Translations under genes and position numbers: made by a program
The notes under the pieces: model-generated
Database searches by the model: none
Seen by the model: only the letters and a program-made list of their open reading frames with translations
What the model was told of the DNA's origin: nothing
Shown here: positions 53,472-61,404 of the stretch, one piece after another
Numbering within the stretch: the first letter of the stretch is position 1
Layout: each line of letters starts with the position of its first letter
NCBI RefSeq assembly: GCF_900102965.1
Contig: NZ_FNGM01000010.1
Span: 186,001 to 250,000 of the forward strand
DNA: 64,000 nucleotides
Source: Paenibacillus jilunlii
GTDB lineage: Bacteria; Bacillota; Bacilli; Paenibacillales; Paenibacillaceae
Direction of reading: 5' to 3'

Positions 53472-54338
53472 ATGTTTGACCTCTCAGAGCTGTATTATCC
53501 GATTACCGCCAACCCGGCGGGGGCCAATGAGTTTCTGCCTTGCAAGGCTTTGCGGCCATATATCCGCTGCTTCTGGGGCAGTGCGGCTCTGCAGAAGACA
53601 GGTGCATCCGGACCCAAGGCGCCACGAGTCGATCCAGCCTCCCTGACTCAGGGGCCGGAAGTGATTATACCGGATACGTGTATGGATATTATATGGGAAT
53701 GGGATGCGGCTACAGGTGAAGCCGGAGGGACGTTTTGCGGTATCAATGATGCCCCGTTTGAAACGGGACAAGCGGAGCAGCCCGCAGGCAAACTGTATTT
53801 TGCCATCCGGTTTCATTTCTGGGCTGTGCATTTGTTTGCGGATGAGCATCTCAGGGATGTGCTGAATGTACATGTTCCGGTGGAGCAATATTTCGGCTTT
53901 TTCCACAGCGAATTGGGCCAGAGGCTCCAAGCTTCCCGCACATTCGCAGAATGCATCGCAGCGGCAGAAAATTACCTGCTGAGGCGTATGGACCGGAGGA
54001 CCGGAAGAGGTTCTGACAGCTTGATGAATGCAGTCTACAGTATTCTTAAGCATAGAGGTGTGGTTAACGCCAGAGAGCTTGAGAGCAGTGGAGGGGTGAG
54101 CAGCCGGCAGCTGGAGAGACTTTTCCGCGAATATATCGGCCTTACGCCCAAAAAGACTGCCGATCTGGTACGGTTTCAAAATGTATGGCTGGACTTGTAT
54201 CTGTCGCCCCCGCCCCAAATGGCAATGTTGGATATAGTTTACGATTACCGTTACACCCATCAGTCGCATATGATCAACAGCTTCAAGAAATTCGCCGGGA
54301 AAACACCCCTGGAGGCTTTGGCCTATGCGCGGAGGTAG
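53472..54338 (+). CDS. AraC-family transcriptional regulator
   Basis: 288 residues. The N-terminal half resembles the DUF6597-type domain found in AraC proteins (ALRPYIRCFWGS, IIPDTCMDIIWEWD). The C-terminal AraC helix-turn-helix pair is at about 185-285 (GGVSSRQLERLFREYIGLTP and DYRYTHQSHMINSFKKFAG). GGAGG lies 9 nt before the ATG. A glyoxalase-family gene follows 99 nt downstream and may be its target. Confidence 0.9.
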   Translation: MFDLSELYYPITANPAGANEFLPCKALRPYIRCFWGSAALQKTGASGPKAPRVDPASLTQGPEVIIPDTCMDIIWEWDAATGEAGGTFCGINDAPFETGQAEQPAGKLYFAIRFHFWAVHLFADEHLRDVLNVHVPVEQYFGFFHSELGQRLQASRTFAECIAAAENYLLRRMDRRTGRGSDSLMNAVYSILKHRGVVNARELESSGGVSSRQLERLFREYIGLTPKKTADLVRFQNVWLDLYLSPPPQMAMLDIVYDYRYTHQSHMINSFKKFAGKTPLEALAYARR

Positions 54339-54437
54339 ATGTCGTTTTTTTGCAATACAATAATTCCATAAGCAAGTACACTATATTCAGCGGGCCAATG
54401 TGCAGCTAAGAAAATAATCATGAAGGAGAGCGAACAG

Positions 54438-54806
54438 ATGATTTCTTCATTCGAAGGTATTAACCTGTATACTAAGGATACGGCTGCTTTGGCAAAATTT
54501 TATGCGGAGCTGCTTGGGGTTCCGGTTCCGTTTGAGGGATTTGGCAATTATGACGGGGCGAAGATCGGTTTTGACAAGGGACAGCCGGGGCTGATTATCT
54601 GGGATGAGAACAAATGGGGCAAGCACACTACAGGTGTTGTCAATCTTGTGTTCTCCTGCAGCAGCCTGGATGAGACTTATGAGCAGCTGAAGGCGAGAGG
54701 GCTGGACTGCCAGCCGCCGGCCACCATGGAGTATGGGGGCAAGGAAATGAATTTCCGTGATCCGGACGGCAATGGAATTACACTGCTGGAAGGCGCATAT
54801 TGTTGA
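54438..54806 (+). CDS. VOC (glyoxalase/bleomycin-resistance) family protein
   Basis: 122 residues, two beta-alpha-beta-beta-beta modules: the first from GINLYTKDTAALAKFYAELL, the second from VVNLVFSCSSLDETYEQLKA and ending with NFRDPDGNGITLLEG, where Glu near residue 118 is the usual metal ligand. The ATG follows AAGGAG at 9 nt. Reaction unknown; the family covers glyoxalases, dioxygenases and antibiotic-binding proteins. Confidence 0.9.
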   Translation: MISSFEGINLYTKDTAALAKFYAELLGVPVPFEGFGNYDGAKIGFDKGQPGLIIWDENKWGKHTTGVVNLVFSCSSLDETYEQLKARGLDCQPPATMEYGGKEMNFRDPDGNGITLLEGAYC

Positions 54807-54902
54807 ACCCATAACCACGCCAGCAAATGATCACACTGAGGCGGTGAACGCAAGCTCTATCCGGTTGGTGAACCGGGAGACTGTGTTTACTGCTTTTTTA
54901 TA

Positions 54903-54932
54903 TTGACAATGATAATCATTATCAAATAGAAT
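54903..54932 (+). promoter_or_regulatory. Fur-controlled promoter of the flavodoxin operon
   Basis: TTGACA and TAGAAT are 18 nt apart. The 19-nt sequence GACAATGATAATCATTATC (54905-54923) matches the Fur box consensus at 18 of 19 positions and covers the -35 end and spacer. The operon should be repressed by iron and induced in iron starvation. Confidence 0.88.
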
Positions 54933-55062
54933 GTTGTTAGCAATACATGTCATGAATTTCTGCGCGAATTTCGGCTTACATTTTGGCGTGCATTTTGGAG
55001 GTTCGGAGTATTGGATTGAATTTTCGGACATATTTAATGTCTATTTTGGGAGGGACCTATAC

Positions 55063-55515
55063 ATGGCTAAGGTGCTTGTAGCATATGCCAGCTTGACTGG
55101 CAACACGGAAGAAATCGCTGAACTGATTGTGGAGGGAATACGCCAGGCAGGCGGTGAGGCTGTGCTGAAGTCGGTCACGGACTGCAATGCGGATGAGATC
55201 AATGCTTATGAAGGTGTGCTGCTCGGTGCATATACCTGGGGGGATGGCGAGCTCCCGGATGAATTCCTGGATTTCTACGAAGAGATGGATGAGCTGGATC
55301 TGACAGCCTGCAAGGCAGCAGCCTTCGGCAGCGGAGATACCGGGTACGAAATATACTGCGGGGCCGTGAATCAGATCGAAGAGAAGCTGCGGGAGCGCGG
55401 GGCGGAGATTGTCCAGGAAAGTCTGAAGATTGAATACGGGCCTAATGCTGCAGAAAAAGAAGCCTGCCGCAGCTTCGGCCGCCAATTTATCGAAACCTGC
55501 GCGGCGGTATCTTAA
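55063..55515 (+). CDS. Flavodoxin
   Basis: 150-residue short-chain flavodoxin. The FMN phosphate loop SLTGNTE is at about 11-17, TWGDGELPDEF is the second FMN loop and FGSGDTGYEIYC the third. It carries electrons in place of ferredoxin when iron is scarce, which fits the Fur box upstream. ATG 55063 has GGGAGGG upstream; the frame is open before it but runs through the promoter region. A gene of unknown function follows after 2 nt. Confidence 0.95.
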   Translation: MAKVLVAYASLTGNTEEIAELIVEGIRQAGGEAVLKSVTDCNADEINAYEGVLLGAYTWGDGELPDEFLDFYEEMDELDLTACKAAAFGSGDTGYEIYCGAVNQIEEKLRERGAEIVQESLKIEYGPNAAEKEACRSFGRQFIETCAAVS

Positions 55516-55517
55516 GA

Positions 55518-56297
55518 ATGGGCGGCGCTGCGGGGAGCAGGACAGCGGGGAGAGGCGAAGCACCGGCTGTACAATACAGCCGGTTGAATGATTTTCGCGT
55601 GGAGCATTTGATGCTGGGCGGAGCGGAGGCTTCAGGTAGCGGGATGCCGGCCACCGGGCTTCCGCGCTGGAGGCAGCAGGTGCAGTATGCGGTAGGGCAT
55701 ACGCTGAATGATTTCTATAGTCTCCAGCCGGAGGTGCGGAGGGAGACGCCAATCCAGTTCCTGCTGGAGCGGCGCTGGCCTCCCAAAGGGGACGCTTTTC
55801 CCTCGCTGATGCACTATTGGGAGATCAAGACGGCAGTCACCGATGAGCTGATGCGAAGAGCCAGTGTCAATCACCTGCAGGAGATCCCGGTGCTGCTTTA
55901 TGAGCAGTGGCATGTGCCGGTGCCGGAGCTGGACATAGAGCTGGCGATGATTTTTCAGCTGGCCTGGAATTCTGCAGTCCCCGGCCGCTGCCTCAGCATT
56001 CAGAAATTTATGGTGAGCGGAAATGACGAGGTTATCACCGGCTTCCTGCATATGGCGAATGTATTTTGCCACCGGGCCTATGGAATGCCAGCGGAAAAGA
56101 TAGAAATTTATTCTCTGCTGGACGGGCGCCAGCATATTTTTGATGGAGCGGGAATTCCGCTCCCGGAGTCCCTTGATTATGTGCGGCTGCTGTCCGTGTT
56201 CCTGAAGCAGGAAGAGTCGGCCGCACGAATGCTGAAATATGGAGAACGCAGGAGTGAGCAGGATGAGCTGGTTCAACGGGGTTATGGCCTGATGTAA
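55518..56297 (+). CDS. Unknown protein in the Fur-regulated operon
   Basis: 259 residues, no family recognised, no signal peptide or membrane segment. It is rich in aromatic residues, with a helical middle part (about 90-190) and a conserved-looking acidic tail. Its start follows the flavodoxin stop by 2 nt without a clear ribosome site, so it is probably translated by coupling. An internal start near residue 28-32 is possible. The position implies production under iron limitation; a role in iron or redox stress is only inferred. Confidence 0.8.
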   Translation: MGGAAGSRTAGRGEAPAVQYSRLNDFRVEHLMLGGAEASGSGMPATGLPRWRQQVQYAVGHTLNDFYSLQPEVRRETPIQFLLERRWPPKGDAFPSLMHYWEIKTAVTDELMRRASVNHLQEIPVLLYEQWHVPVPELDIELAMIFQLAWNSAVPGRCLSIQKFMVSGNDEVITGFLHMANVFCHRAYGMPAEKIEIYSLLDGRQHIFDGAGIPLPESLDYVRLLSVFLKQEESAARMLKYGERRSEQDELVQRGYGLM

Positions 56298-56400
56298 GTG
56301 GTGGCTCTGCGGTGCTGCTTGAGCTTGTTTAGCGGTGGGATGCGAAATGTAAGTGGCAGCTTCTTCGGCGCAGCTTGAGCTTGCCAGCGGACTGCCGAGG
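56294..56400. repeat. 55-nt imperfect tandem duplication
   Basis: The segments starting GTAAGTGG at 56294 and 56349 share GCTTGAGCTTG and AGCGG blocks in the same order. The first copy overlaps the stop codon of the unknown gene. Confidence 0.7.
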
Positions 56401-56432
56401 CGCTATGGTTAGAGCAGGGGGTGTTCGTAGCC

Positions 56433-56801
56433 ATGCCGGAACCGATCAAAACATATAATACCGCTGTGGAAGCCACACTCGAGGTGATTGGCGGCAAGTG
56501 GAAGCCGGTGATCCTGTTCTTTCTTACCTTCGGTAAAAAGCGCAACGGAGAATTTATAAGCCTGATGCCCGTCATCACCCAGAAGGTGCTTACACAGCAG
56601 CTCCGGGAGCTGGAGGAGGATGGGGTCATCAAACGGACCGTATACAACGTGGTTCCGCCCAGAGTCGAGTATGAGCTGACCGATTACGGCTGGAGCCTGA
56701 AAGAAATCCTGCATCTGATGTGCAGGTGGGGCGATGCCCATATTGAGCGGGTCTATGGGGATCAAGCCGCCGTGCTGGCCCAGCCGCAAACGAAAGCATA
56801 A
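56433..56801 (+). CDS. HxlR-family regulator
   Basis: 122 residues with a winged helix of the HxlR/YodB kind (VIGGKWKPVILFFLTFGKKR, ITQKVLTQQLRELEEDGVI, and the wing PPRVEYELTDYG). The ATG at 56433 is preferred over a GTG that touches the G-rich ribosome site. Many HxlR regulators sense electrophiles or redox state by one conserved cysteine. Here the only cysteine seen is in LMCRWGDAH near the C-terminus. The convergent reductase gene at 57522-58592 is a possible target. Confidence 0.9.
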   Translation: MPEPIKTYNTAVEATLEVIGGKWKPVILFFLTFGKKRNGEFISLMPVITQKVLTQQLRELEEDGVIKRTVYNVVPPRVEYELTDYGWSLKEILHLMCRWGDAHIERVYGDQAAVLAQPQTKA

Positions 56802-56803
56802 AG

Positions 56804-56834
56804 AAGCCTGGCCCTATGGAAGGGGCAGGCTTTT
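56804..56834 (+). terminator. Terminator after the HxlR gene
   Basis: A 12-bp stem AAGCCTGGCCCT / AGGGGCAGGCTT with one mismatch is followed by TTTT. Confidence 0.82.
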
Positions 56835-56850
56835 CCCGTTGTAAAGGCGG

Positions 56851-56900
56851 TTGCAGGGAGTTGCAGGGAGTTGCGAGGAGTTACAGGGAGTTAAAGGGAA
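56851..56900. repeat. 10-nt tandem repeat, five copies
   Basis: TTGCAGGGAG, TTGCAGGGAG, TTGCGAGGAG, TTACAGGGAG and TTAAAGGGAA stand head to tail. Confidence 0.9.
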
Positions 56901-57004
56901 GTGAGTGGAATTAGTGGGAAATGGTGGACTTCATCGAAGCGAATTTACTTGTACAGGTGCTGAAGGGTCGGATTAAGTCATCCTTAGCTCTTAGGCCCGT
57001 TACT

Positions 57005-57182
57005 GGGAAAAAGGATCACTAATCGAACTCAATCTGGCTTATGGAAGTTCCTATGTGGGAAAAAGTATCACTAATTCGGCTGAAAGCGGACGTATGGGAT
57101 GAATATGTATGAATTAAGTGTACAAATTCCAACATAAACCTTCTGCAGCCAGGATTTCAGCTAATTAGTTTTACTTTTTCCA
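57005..57182. repeat. Cluster of TTAGTGATCCTTTTTCCA-type motifs
   Basis: Minus-strand copies lie at 57005-57022 (GGGAAAAAGGATCACTAA) and 57057-57074 (GGGAAAAAGTATCACTAA), 52 nt apart. A plus-strand variant TTAGTTTTACTTTTTCCA lies at 57165-57182. Related copies are at 34246 and 34297. No gene is seen in 56835-57203. Confidence 0.7.
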
Positions 57183-57203
57183 CCTAGGCGAGCCGGACAG
57201 CCC

Positions 57204-57441
57204 GGAAACAACGGCAGAAACGCCGTTGTTGGAGCCCCGCGGGCCGGCCTGTTCGGAAACAACGGCAGAAACGCCGTTGTTGGAGCCCCGCGGGCCGGCC
57301 TGTTCGGAAACAACGGCAGAAATGCCGTTGTTGGAGCCCCGCGGGCTGGCCTACCCGGAAACAACGGCAGAAACGCCGTTGTTGGAGCCCCGCAGGGCGG
57401 CCTACCCGGAAACAACGGCAGAAACGCCGTTGTTGACCCGC
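57204..57441. repeat. 51-nt hairpin repeat, five copies
   Basis: Units start with GGAAACAACGG at 57204, 57255, 57306, 57357 and 57408, exactly 51 nt apart. Each holds AACAACGGC-N6-GCCGTTGTT, a 9-bp hairpin, followed by GGAGCCCCGCGGG and GGCC in the first four. Because 51 is a multiple of three, both strands stay open over the array. The resulting repeats (TTAFLPLFPG on one strand, ETTAETPLLEPR on the other) have no ribosome site and no family match, so they are probably not genes. Confidence 0.93.
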
Positions 57442-57521
57442 CGAACACCGGGTGAGGTTCGAGATACGCGTGACCGCTATCCCGCTCCCAACCGGACATT
57501 GATAAGGACTGATGTTGCTGG

Positions 57522-58592
57522 TTAAGGGATCATTTTCCGGCTGCGGAGGTCTGTAAATATGTTCATAAACATCGCTTCGGTATCGATGAACTCATGGAAG
57601 CCGAACCGCCGCGCCTTGCTCCCGTCCGCAAAAAAGTCATAATCCCAGGAAAACACAAAATCTCCGAAACCCCATGAGGACACATCGCGGTAGCTGTTCG
57701 GCTCCAGGCCATATTTCTCCACCATCCCGTTCCACAGCGGCTCTTTGTCCTCCATGACTACTGACAGGGACATAGGCAGCGGAGGCGCTGTCTCCAGTCC
57801 AAAGAATGCGGCAAGCTTCGGCCAGAGCTCGTCCCAGCGGAATAGGTCGCCATTCGTAATGTTGAATGCCTGATTGGCGCAGCGGCTGTCGGTTGCTGCC
57901 CAGACGGTTGCCTGTGCCAGCAGGCCTGCATCTGTCATTTCCAGCAGACTATGGTAGGCACCGGGCTTTCCGGGGAACCGGAGCGGAAGTCCGAGCTCCT
58001 TCGATATAGAGGCATAAACGGCAATGACCATGGCCAGATTCATCGGGTTGCCGAGCGCAAAGCCGCAGACCACTGACGGCCGCAGTGCAGACCAGGTCCA
58101 GTTTTTGCCGATCTGGCGCTGCTCCAGGAAGTTTTGCTGATCGATATTGAACTCCGGCGGCATGTGATTGGCATCCGTCTCCCGGGCAGGAGTCTTGAAG
58201 GGACCCAGATGGGCACCATACACCTTATAGCCCTGCATCAGGCTGATATGCTGCAGATGGCGGGCAACGGGCTCAACAGCTTCTACGGCGTTCACAAGCA
58301 TGGCCAGATTCGGAGGCACCAGCTCCGCCCAGGTGGGCCGGTCCTGATAAGCGGCATAGAAGATATGCGTTACCTCCGGCAGAGTCCCCAGCTTCAGCCG
58401 GGATTCTTCAGGGTCAAGCAAATCGGCGGCGATATAGCGGACACGGCTTGTGTTCACTCCGCCCCGGCGGGAAACTCCGATAATATCCCATTCAGGAAGC
58501 GTTGCCAGGTGCCCGATCAGATTGCGGCCGATCACACCGTTCGCTCCAATAACCAATGCGGTTTTGCGCTGTGCAGCATCATTAGGATTCAT
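57522..58592 (-). CDS. PRISE-type NAD(P)-dependent reductase/epimerase
   Basis: 356-residue extended short-chain dehydrogenase. The N-terminal GANGVIGRNL dinucleotide site is at about 16-25. It is close to the progesterone 5-beta-reductase/iridoid synthase-like (PRISE) group, which uses a shifted active-site tyrosine; HISLMQGYKVYGAHL and RPSVVCGFALGN are visible. Likely an enone (alpha,beta-unsaturated carbonyl) reductase. GAAGGAGAG precedes the ATG. A minus-strand GTACTATTC element at 58660-58652 could be bound by the nearby HxlR regulator; that is inference. Confidence 0.88.
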   Translation of the reverse strand: MNPNDAAQRKTALVIGANGVIGRNLIGHLATLPEWDIIGVSRRGGVNTSRVRYIAADLLDPEESRLKLGTLPEVTHIFYAAYQDRPTWAELVPPNLAMLVNAVEAVEPVARHLQHISLMQGYKVYGAHLGPFKTPARETDANHMPPEFNIDQQNFLEQRQIGKNWTWSALRPSVVCGFALGNPMNLAMVIAVYASISKELGLPLRFPGKPGAYHSLLEMTDAGLLAQATVWAATDSRCANQAFNITNGDLFRWDELWPKLAAFFGLETAPPLPMSLSVVMEDKEPLWNGMVEKYGLEPNSYRDVSSWGFGDFVFSWDYDFFADGSKARRFGFHEFIDTEAMFMNIFTDLRSRKMIP

Positions 58593-58710
58593 AAGCAGGT
58601 TCTCTCCTTCAACTTGGGTATGCCATCATTATGTCTGCTGGGCCAGAGCGTGAATAGTACGCACTTTGGGGTTATATAGGCACCTGAAAGTAACAATACA
58701 TAGAGGGGCC

Positions 58711-58773
58711 TGATATTGAGTGGATTATATTGAGTGAACTTAAATCCGAGGAACTTATATAGAGTGAACTTAA
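58711..58773. repeat. Direct repeats upstream of the reductase
   Basis: TTATATTGAGTGAACTTAA (58725-58743) and TTATATAGAGTGAACTTAA (58755-58773) differ at one base and start 30 nt apart. A shorter copy, GATATTGAGTGGATT, begins at 58712. They may be binding sites or promoter pieces for the minus-strand reductase. Confidence 0.75.
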
Positions 58774-58813
58774 GAACCTAACCCGATATCTAAGGAACCC
58801 TAATGCCCATACC

Positions 58814-58859
58814 AAAAAGCACCCTTCCTTAAAGCGCGGACGCCAAAAGAAAGAGTGCT
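58814..58859 (-). terminator. Terminator of the GNAT gene(s) on the minus strand
   Basis: On the minus strand AGCACTCTTTCTT pairs with AAGGAAGGGTGCT over 13 positions with G-U pairs, then TTTTT follows. Confidence 0.82.
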
Positions 58860-58878
58860 GCACAGAATGTAATATTCC

Positions 58879-59730
58879 TTAGCCGATATAGCGGTAGTAA
58901 TCCTGCTTGTTCAAAATAACAAAGCCGCAGCTTTCATACAGTCTCAGCGCATTCGGATTGTCGAATGCAACTTCCAGGTTGACGCCATTGTAATTGCGCT
59001 GTTCCCGTTCAATCGTCTGCAAAAGCGCGCTCCGGCCGATGCCCAGCCCGCGCAGCTTCTTATCCACCGTAAACCCGTAGATCCAGGTTTCGTTGTCCTC
59101 CGTCCACAGCCGCATCTTGCCGGCAGGCTGCCCGTTCATTTCGATGATGATCTGCTCCTGCTGATTCTCGTTCATCTGCTGAGTGTACATCTCGGCGGCA
59201 TCCTCTTTAGACATGCCAAACCCTGAGCAGTCCAGCTCAACCAGTAGATCCGCTTCATCCTGGCGTGCAGGCCGAAGCACTATGGCACCTGCGGCTGAAC
59301 TGGCTTCCGGCGAACCTTGGGGGACAGAAGACCCGTCCCATTTCATCTGATATTCCGCATGGTTGAATGCCAGCGGCAGGGTCTTCAGAAAACCTGCTGC
59401 AGAGGCCGAGCTGGCCGGAGCATTCAGCAGCAGCGTCCTGATCTGGTTGCGCTTGATGATGCTCTGCGACTGCTCCCACAGCGAGGTGAAAATCCCTCTG
59501 CGGCGGTACCCGGGCCGCACCATGCCGCAGATTTCCATTTCTCCTCCGAATCCGTATAGCCCTATAAATCCTGCCAGGACATCTTCCTCATAGGTTACCA
59601 GCCATTCCGCTCCGCCGGATTCGGGTGACAAGCGCAGCATGTCCCAATTCAGCTTCAGGCTGATGCCTTCGTATTGCTCGCAGCGCTGCTGCAGTTCCTC
59701 TATATCTTTTAACATTTCAGCTGTATTCAA
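58879..59730 (-). CDS. GNAT acetyltransferase with two GNAT modules
   Basis: About 283 residues. A degenerate N-terminal GNAT-like half (GFIGLYGFGGEMEICGMVRPGYRRRG, about 50-80) is followed by a complete C-terminal GNAT domain (about 150-283; VDKKLRGLGIGRSAL and FDNPNALRLYESCGF). The TTG at 59730 is the likely start because AGGAGG lies 8 nt upstream; the ATG two codons earlier sits only 2 nt from that site. The substrate is unknown. Another small GNAT gene lies upstream on the same strand. Confidence 0.88.
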   Translation of the reverse strand: MNTAEMLKDIEELQQRCEQYEGISLKLNWDMLRLSPESGGAEWLVTYEEDVLAGFIGLYGFGGEMEICGMVRPGYRRRGIFTSLWEQSQSIIKRNQIRTLLLNAPASSASAAGFLKTLPLAFNHAEYQMKWDGSSVPQGSPEASSAAGAIVLRPARQDEADLLVELDCSGFGMSKEDAAEMYTQQMNENQQEQIIIEMNGQPAGKMRLWTEDNETWIYGFTVDKKLRGLGIGRSALLQTIEREQRNYNGVNLEVAFDNPNALRLYESCGFVILNKQDYYRYIG

Positions 59731-59756
59731 ACGCATAGCCTCCTAAAAGTTACTAT

Positions 59757-59799
59757 GGTCCAATGGACCATGCTCAGCTCCTGCTGAGCACATCCCCGT
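59757..59799. repeat. Two short inverted repeats between GNAT genes
   Basis: ATGGTCCA-A-TGGACCAT lies at about 59753-59770, and GCTCAG-CTCCTG-CTGAGC covers the 3' end of the small GNAT gene. They may slow or stop transcription between the two genes. Confidence 0.45.
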
Positions 59800-60055
59800 A
59801 TTCCTCATGCTTCTTGAACTGATGGGCAGCATAAGGGCACTGGGGCACTATCTTAACCTGCTCTGCCCGGGCTTTATCCACAACTGCCCGCACGAGCTTC
59901 TCACCGGCACCTTGGCCGCGCAGATCTTCTGAGACAAAGGTATGGTCAATAACCCAATTTCCCGTTGCTTCATCCGTTCTGTATGTAATCTCGGCAAGGT
60001 CCTTACCGTCACCAGCTATATACAATCTTCCTTCTCCCTGTTCAATCGATTCCAT
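59774..60055 (-). CDS. Small GNAT-like acetyltransferase (YjdJ type)
   Basis: 93 residues, the short single-module GNAT form (GCN5-related, Gcn5/YjdJ). Strand VIDHTFVSEDLRGQGAGEKLVRA holds the acetyl-CoA loop, and VPQCPYAAHQFKKHEEYGDVL is the conserved C-terminal mark of this subfamily. The ATG at 60055 has GGAG 8 nt upstream; a GTG three codons earlier is less well placed. The substrate is unknown. Confidence 0.9.
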   Translation of the reverse strand: MESIEQGEGRLYIAGDGKDLAEITYRTDEATGNWVIDHTFVSEDLRGQGAGEKLVRAVVDKARAEQVKIVPQCPYAAHQFKKHEEYGDVLSRS

Positions 60056-60270
60056 ATTCTTCACTCCAATCTGATATAGTGACTATATTTTACTACCCTG
60101 ATCTGGAAAAAGCGAGAAGGCGGGCACGCTGCTGCTTGTGAATTAGGCCCCATTTGTATAACCCTATGAGCCAAGGTGATTTTATAATAACTTGCGTATG
60201 CTCCGTGAAATACCATAAGATTAGAACACTAACGCTGTGATGAATAGAAGCTGCATCAGGGGGAATGGCC

Positions 60271-61173
60271 GTGGAATATGAGGTTGAGGTTCAGTTTGAG
60301 CCGGTATACGAATTAGTGAGCAGCATACATACGTTTATTTGCAAGAAATCCAATAAGAAGATGGATCTGGGCACTTCTTGGTCTGCTGATGTAGCGGGGA
60401 AGCTTAGCCCGGAGCTGTTGTCCGCTCTGGAGGAGACGGAGCTAGGCAATGACTGGAAGCTGCTGAACCTGCTGATCTATCAGTGTCCTGTGAAGGAGAG
60501 TGTAGACACTGCCCTGGAATGGCTGGAGCGCTTGCCGGTAGGAGAGATCTATGAGACGCTTGCGGAATACGTCAGCGTGTTCCCGGTACAGATGGATCAA
60601 TTCCGCAGCCGCATGCACTTTCTGCTGTCCGAGTGGAACCGGCAGTATTTCAGCGGCACCAGCCCTGAGATCATCGGCAAACTGCGGCAGCATACGGACG
60701 AACAGAGGCTGGAAGCGGATAAGATGGATGTATCCGATTTTGTGAACAGGACAACGAACGGATTTTATTTCCTGCCGGGGGACGGGCTGCGCAAGCTGGT
60801 GCTGATTCCGCAGTTTCATTTTCAGCCTGCCAATATTATTTACAGCTTCGGTCCGCTGACAATTTGCCATTATGCGGCGAGAGTTTCTGTAACGGATGAA
60901 GAAATATCGCCTTCGATGTACAGGACTCTGCGCAGCCTGGGGGAAAAGAGCCGTCTGAGGATCCTTCAATCGCTTGGCGGCGGGCGCAAAACCTTTACCG
61001 AAATCGCCAGGCAGGCCGGAATCTCCAAGGGGATTGTCCATGACCATATTTTCAGCCTCCGCTGTGCAGGCCTGCTTCATGCCTACATCGAAGGGGAGAA
61101 CGTTATTGCCTACAGCCTGCGTCTGGAAGGCATCCGCCGGATGAATGAGCAGCTGTTCGAATATTTGCAGTAA
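60271..61173 (+). CDS. ArsR-type regulator with a large N-terminal domain
   Basis: About 300 residues. The first 200 form a helical domain of unknown function, and the C-terminus (about 215-295) is an ArsR-type winged helix (LGEKSRLRILQSLGGGRKTF, EIARQAGISKGIVHDHIFSL). GTG 60271 is preferred because CAGGGGG lies 7 nt upstream; the ATG two codons earlier would touch it. An oligopeptide ABC transporter operon starts 230 nt downstream on the same strand and could be its target, or the neighbour on the other side; neither is shown. Confidence 0.85.
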   Translation: MEYEVEVQFEPVYELVSSIHTFICKKSNKKMDLGTSWSADVAGKLSPELLSALEETELGNDWKLLNLLIYQCPVKESVDTALEWLERLPVGEIYETLAEYVSVFPVQMDQFRSRMHFLLSEWNRQYFSGTSPEIIGKLRQHTDEQRLEADKMDVSDFVNRTTNGFYFLPGDGLRKLVLIPQFHFQPANIIYSFGPLTICHYAARVSVTDEEISPSMYRTLRSLGEKSRLRILQSLGGGRKTFTEIARQAGISKGIVHDHIFSLRCAGLLHAYIEGENVIAYSLRLEGIRRMNEQLFEYLQ

Positions 61174-61296
61174 CATCCGGCCCTCCGGCATCACAACAAG
61201 TCAAAGTATTCTCTGCTGAAGAGAAAGCTTTGGCTTTTTATGCTGCGGTTTTACCCGGTTGATTCTGTTCAAGGAGAAATTAAATAAAGTTCTCTC

Positions 61297-61325
61297 TTTA
61301 CAGAACCACAAACTTTTCCTATAAT
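61297..61325 (+). promoter_or_regulatory. Sigma-A promoter of the peptide transporter operon
   Basis: TTTACA and a perfect TATAAT are 17 nt apart, 80 nt before the start codon of the binding-protein gene. Confidence 0.75.
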
Positions 61326-61404
61326 GTGAACTATCGGTCTTAAACATACTTAGTGGGTAGGAATTATAAGTTTTATTCATTTTGGAGAGAAGAGAGATGA
61401 TTCC

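Noticed and set aside
57204..57441. Possible CRISPR array
   Set aside because: Period is 51 nt with nearly identical spacers as well as repeats, there are no unique spacers, and no cas genes are in the window.
57161..57525. Open frames on both strands across the 51-nt array
   Set aside because: They stay open only because 51 is a multiple of three. No ribosome site, no conserved domain, and the two strands cannot both be selected.
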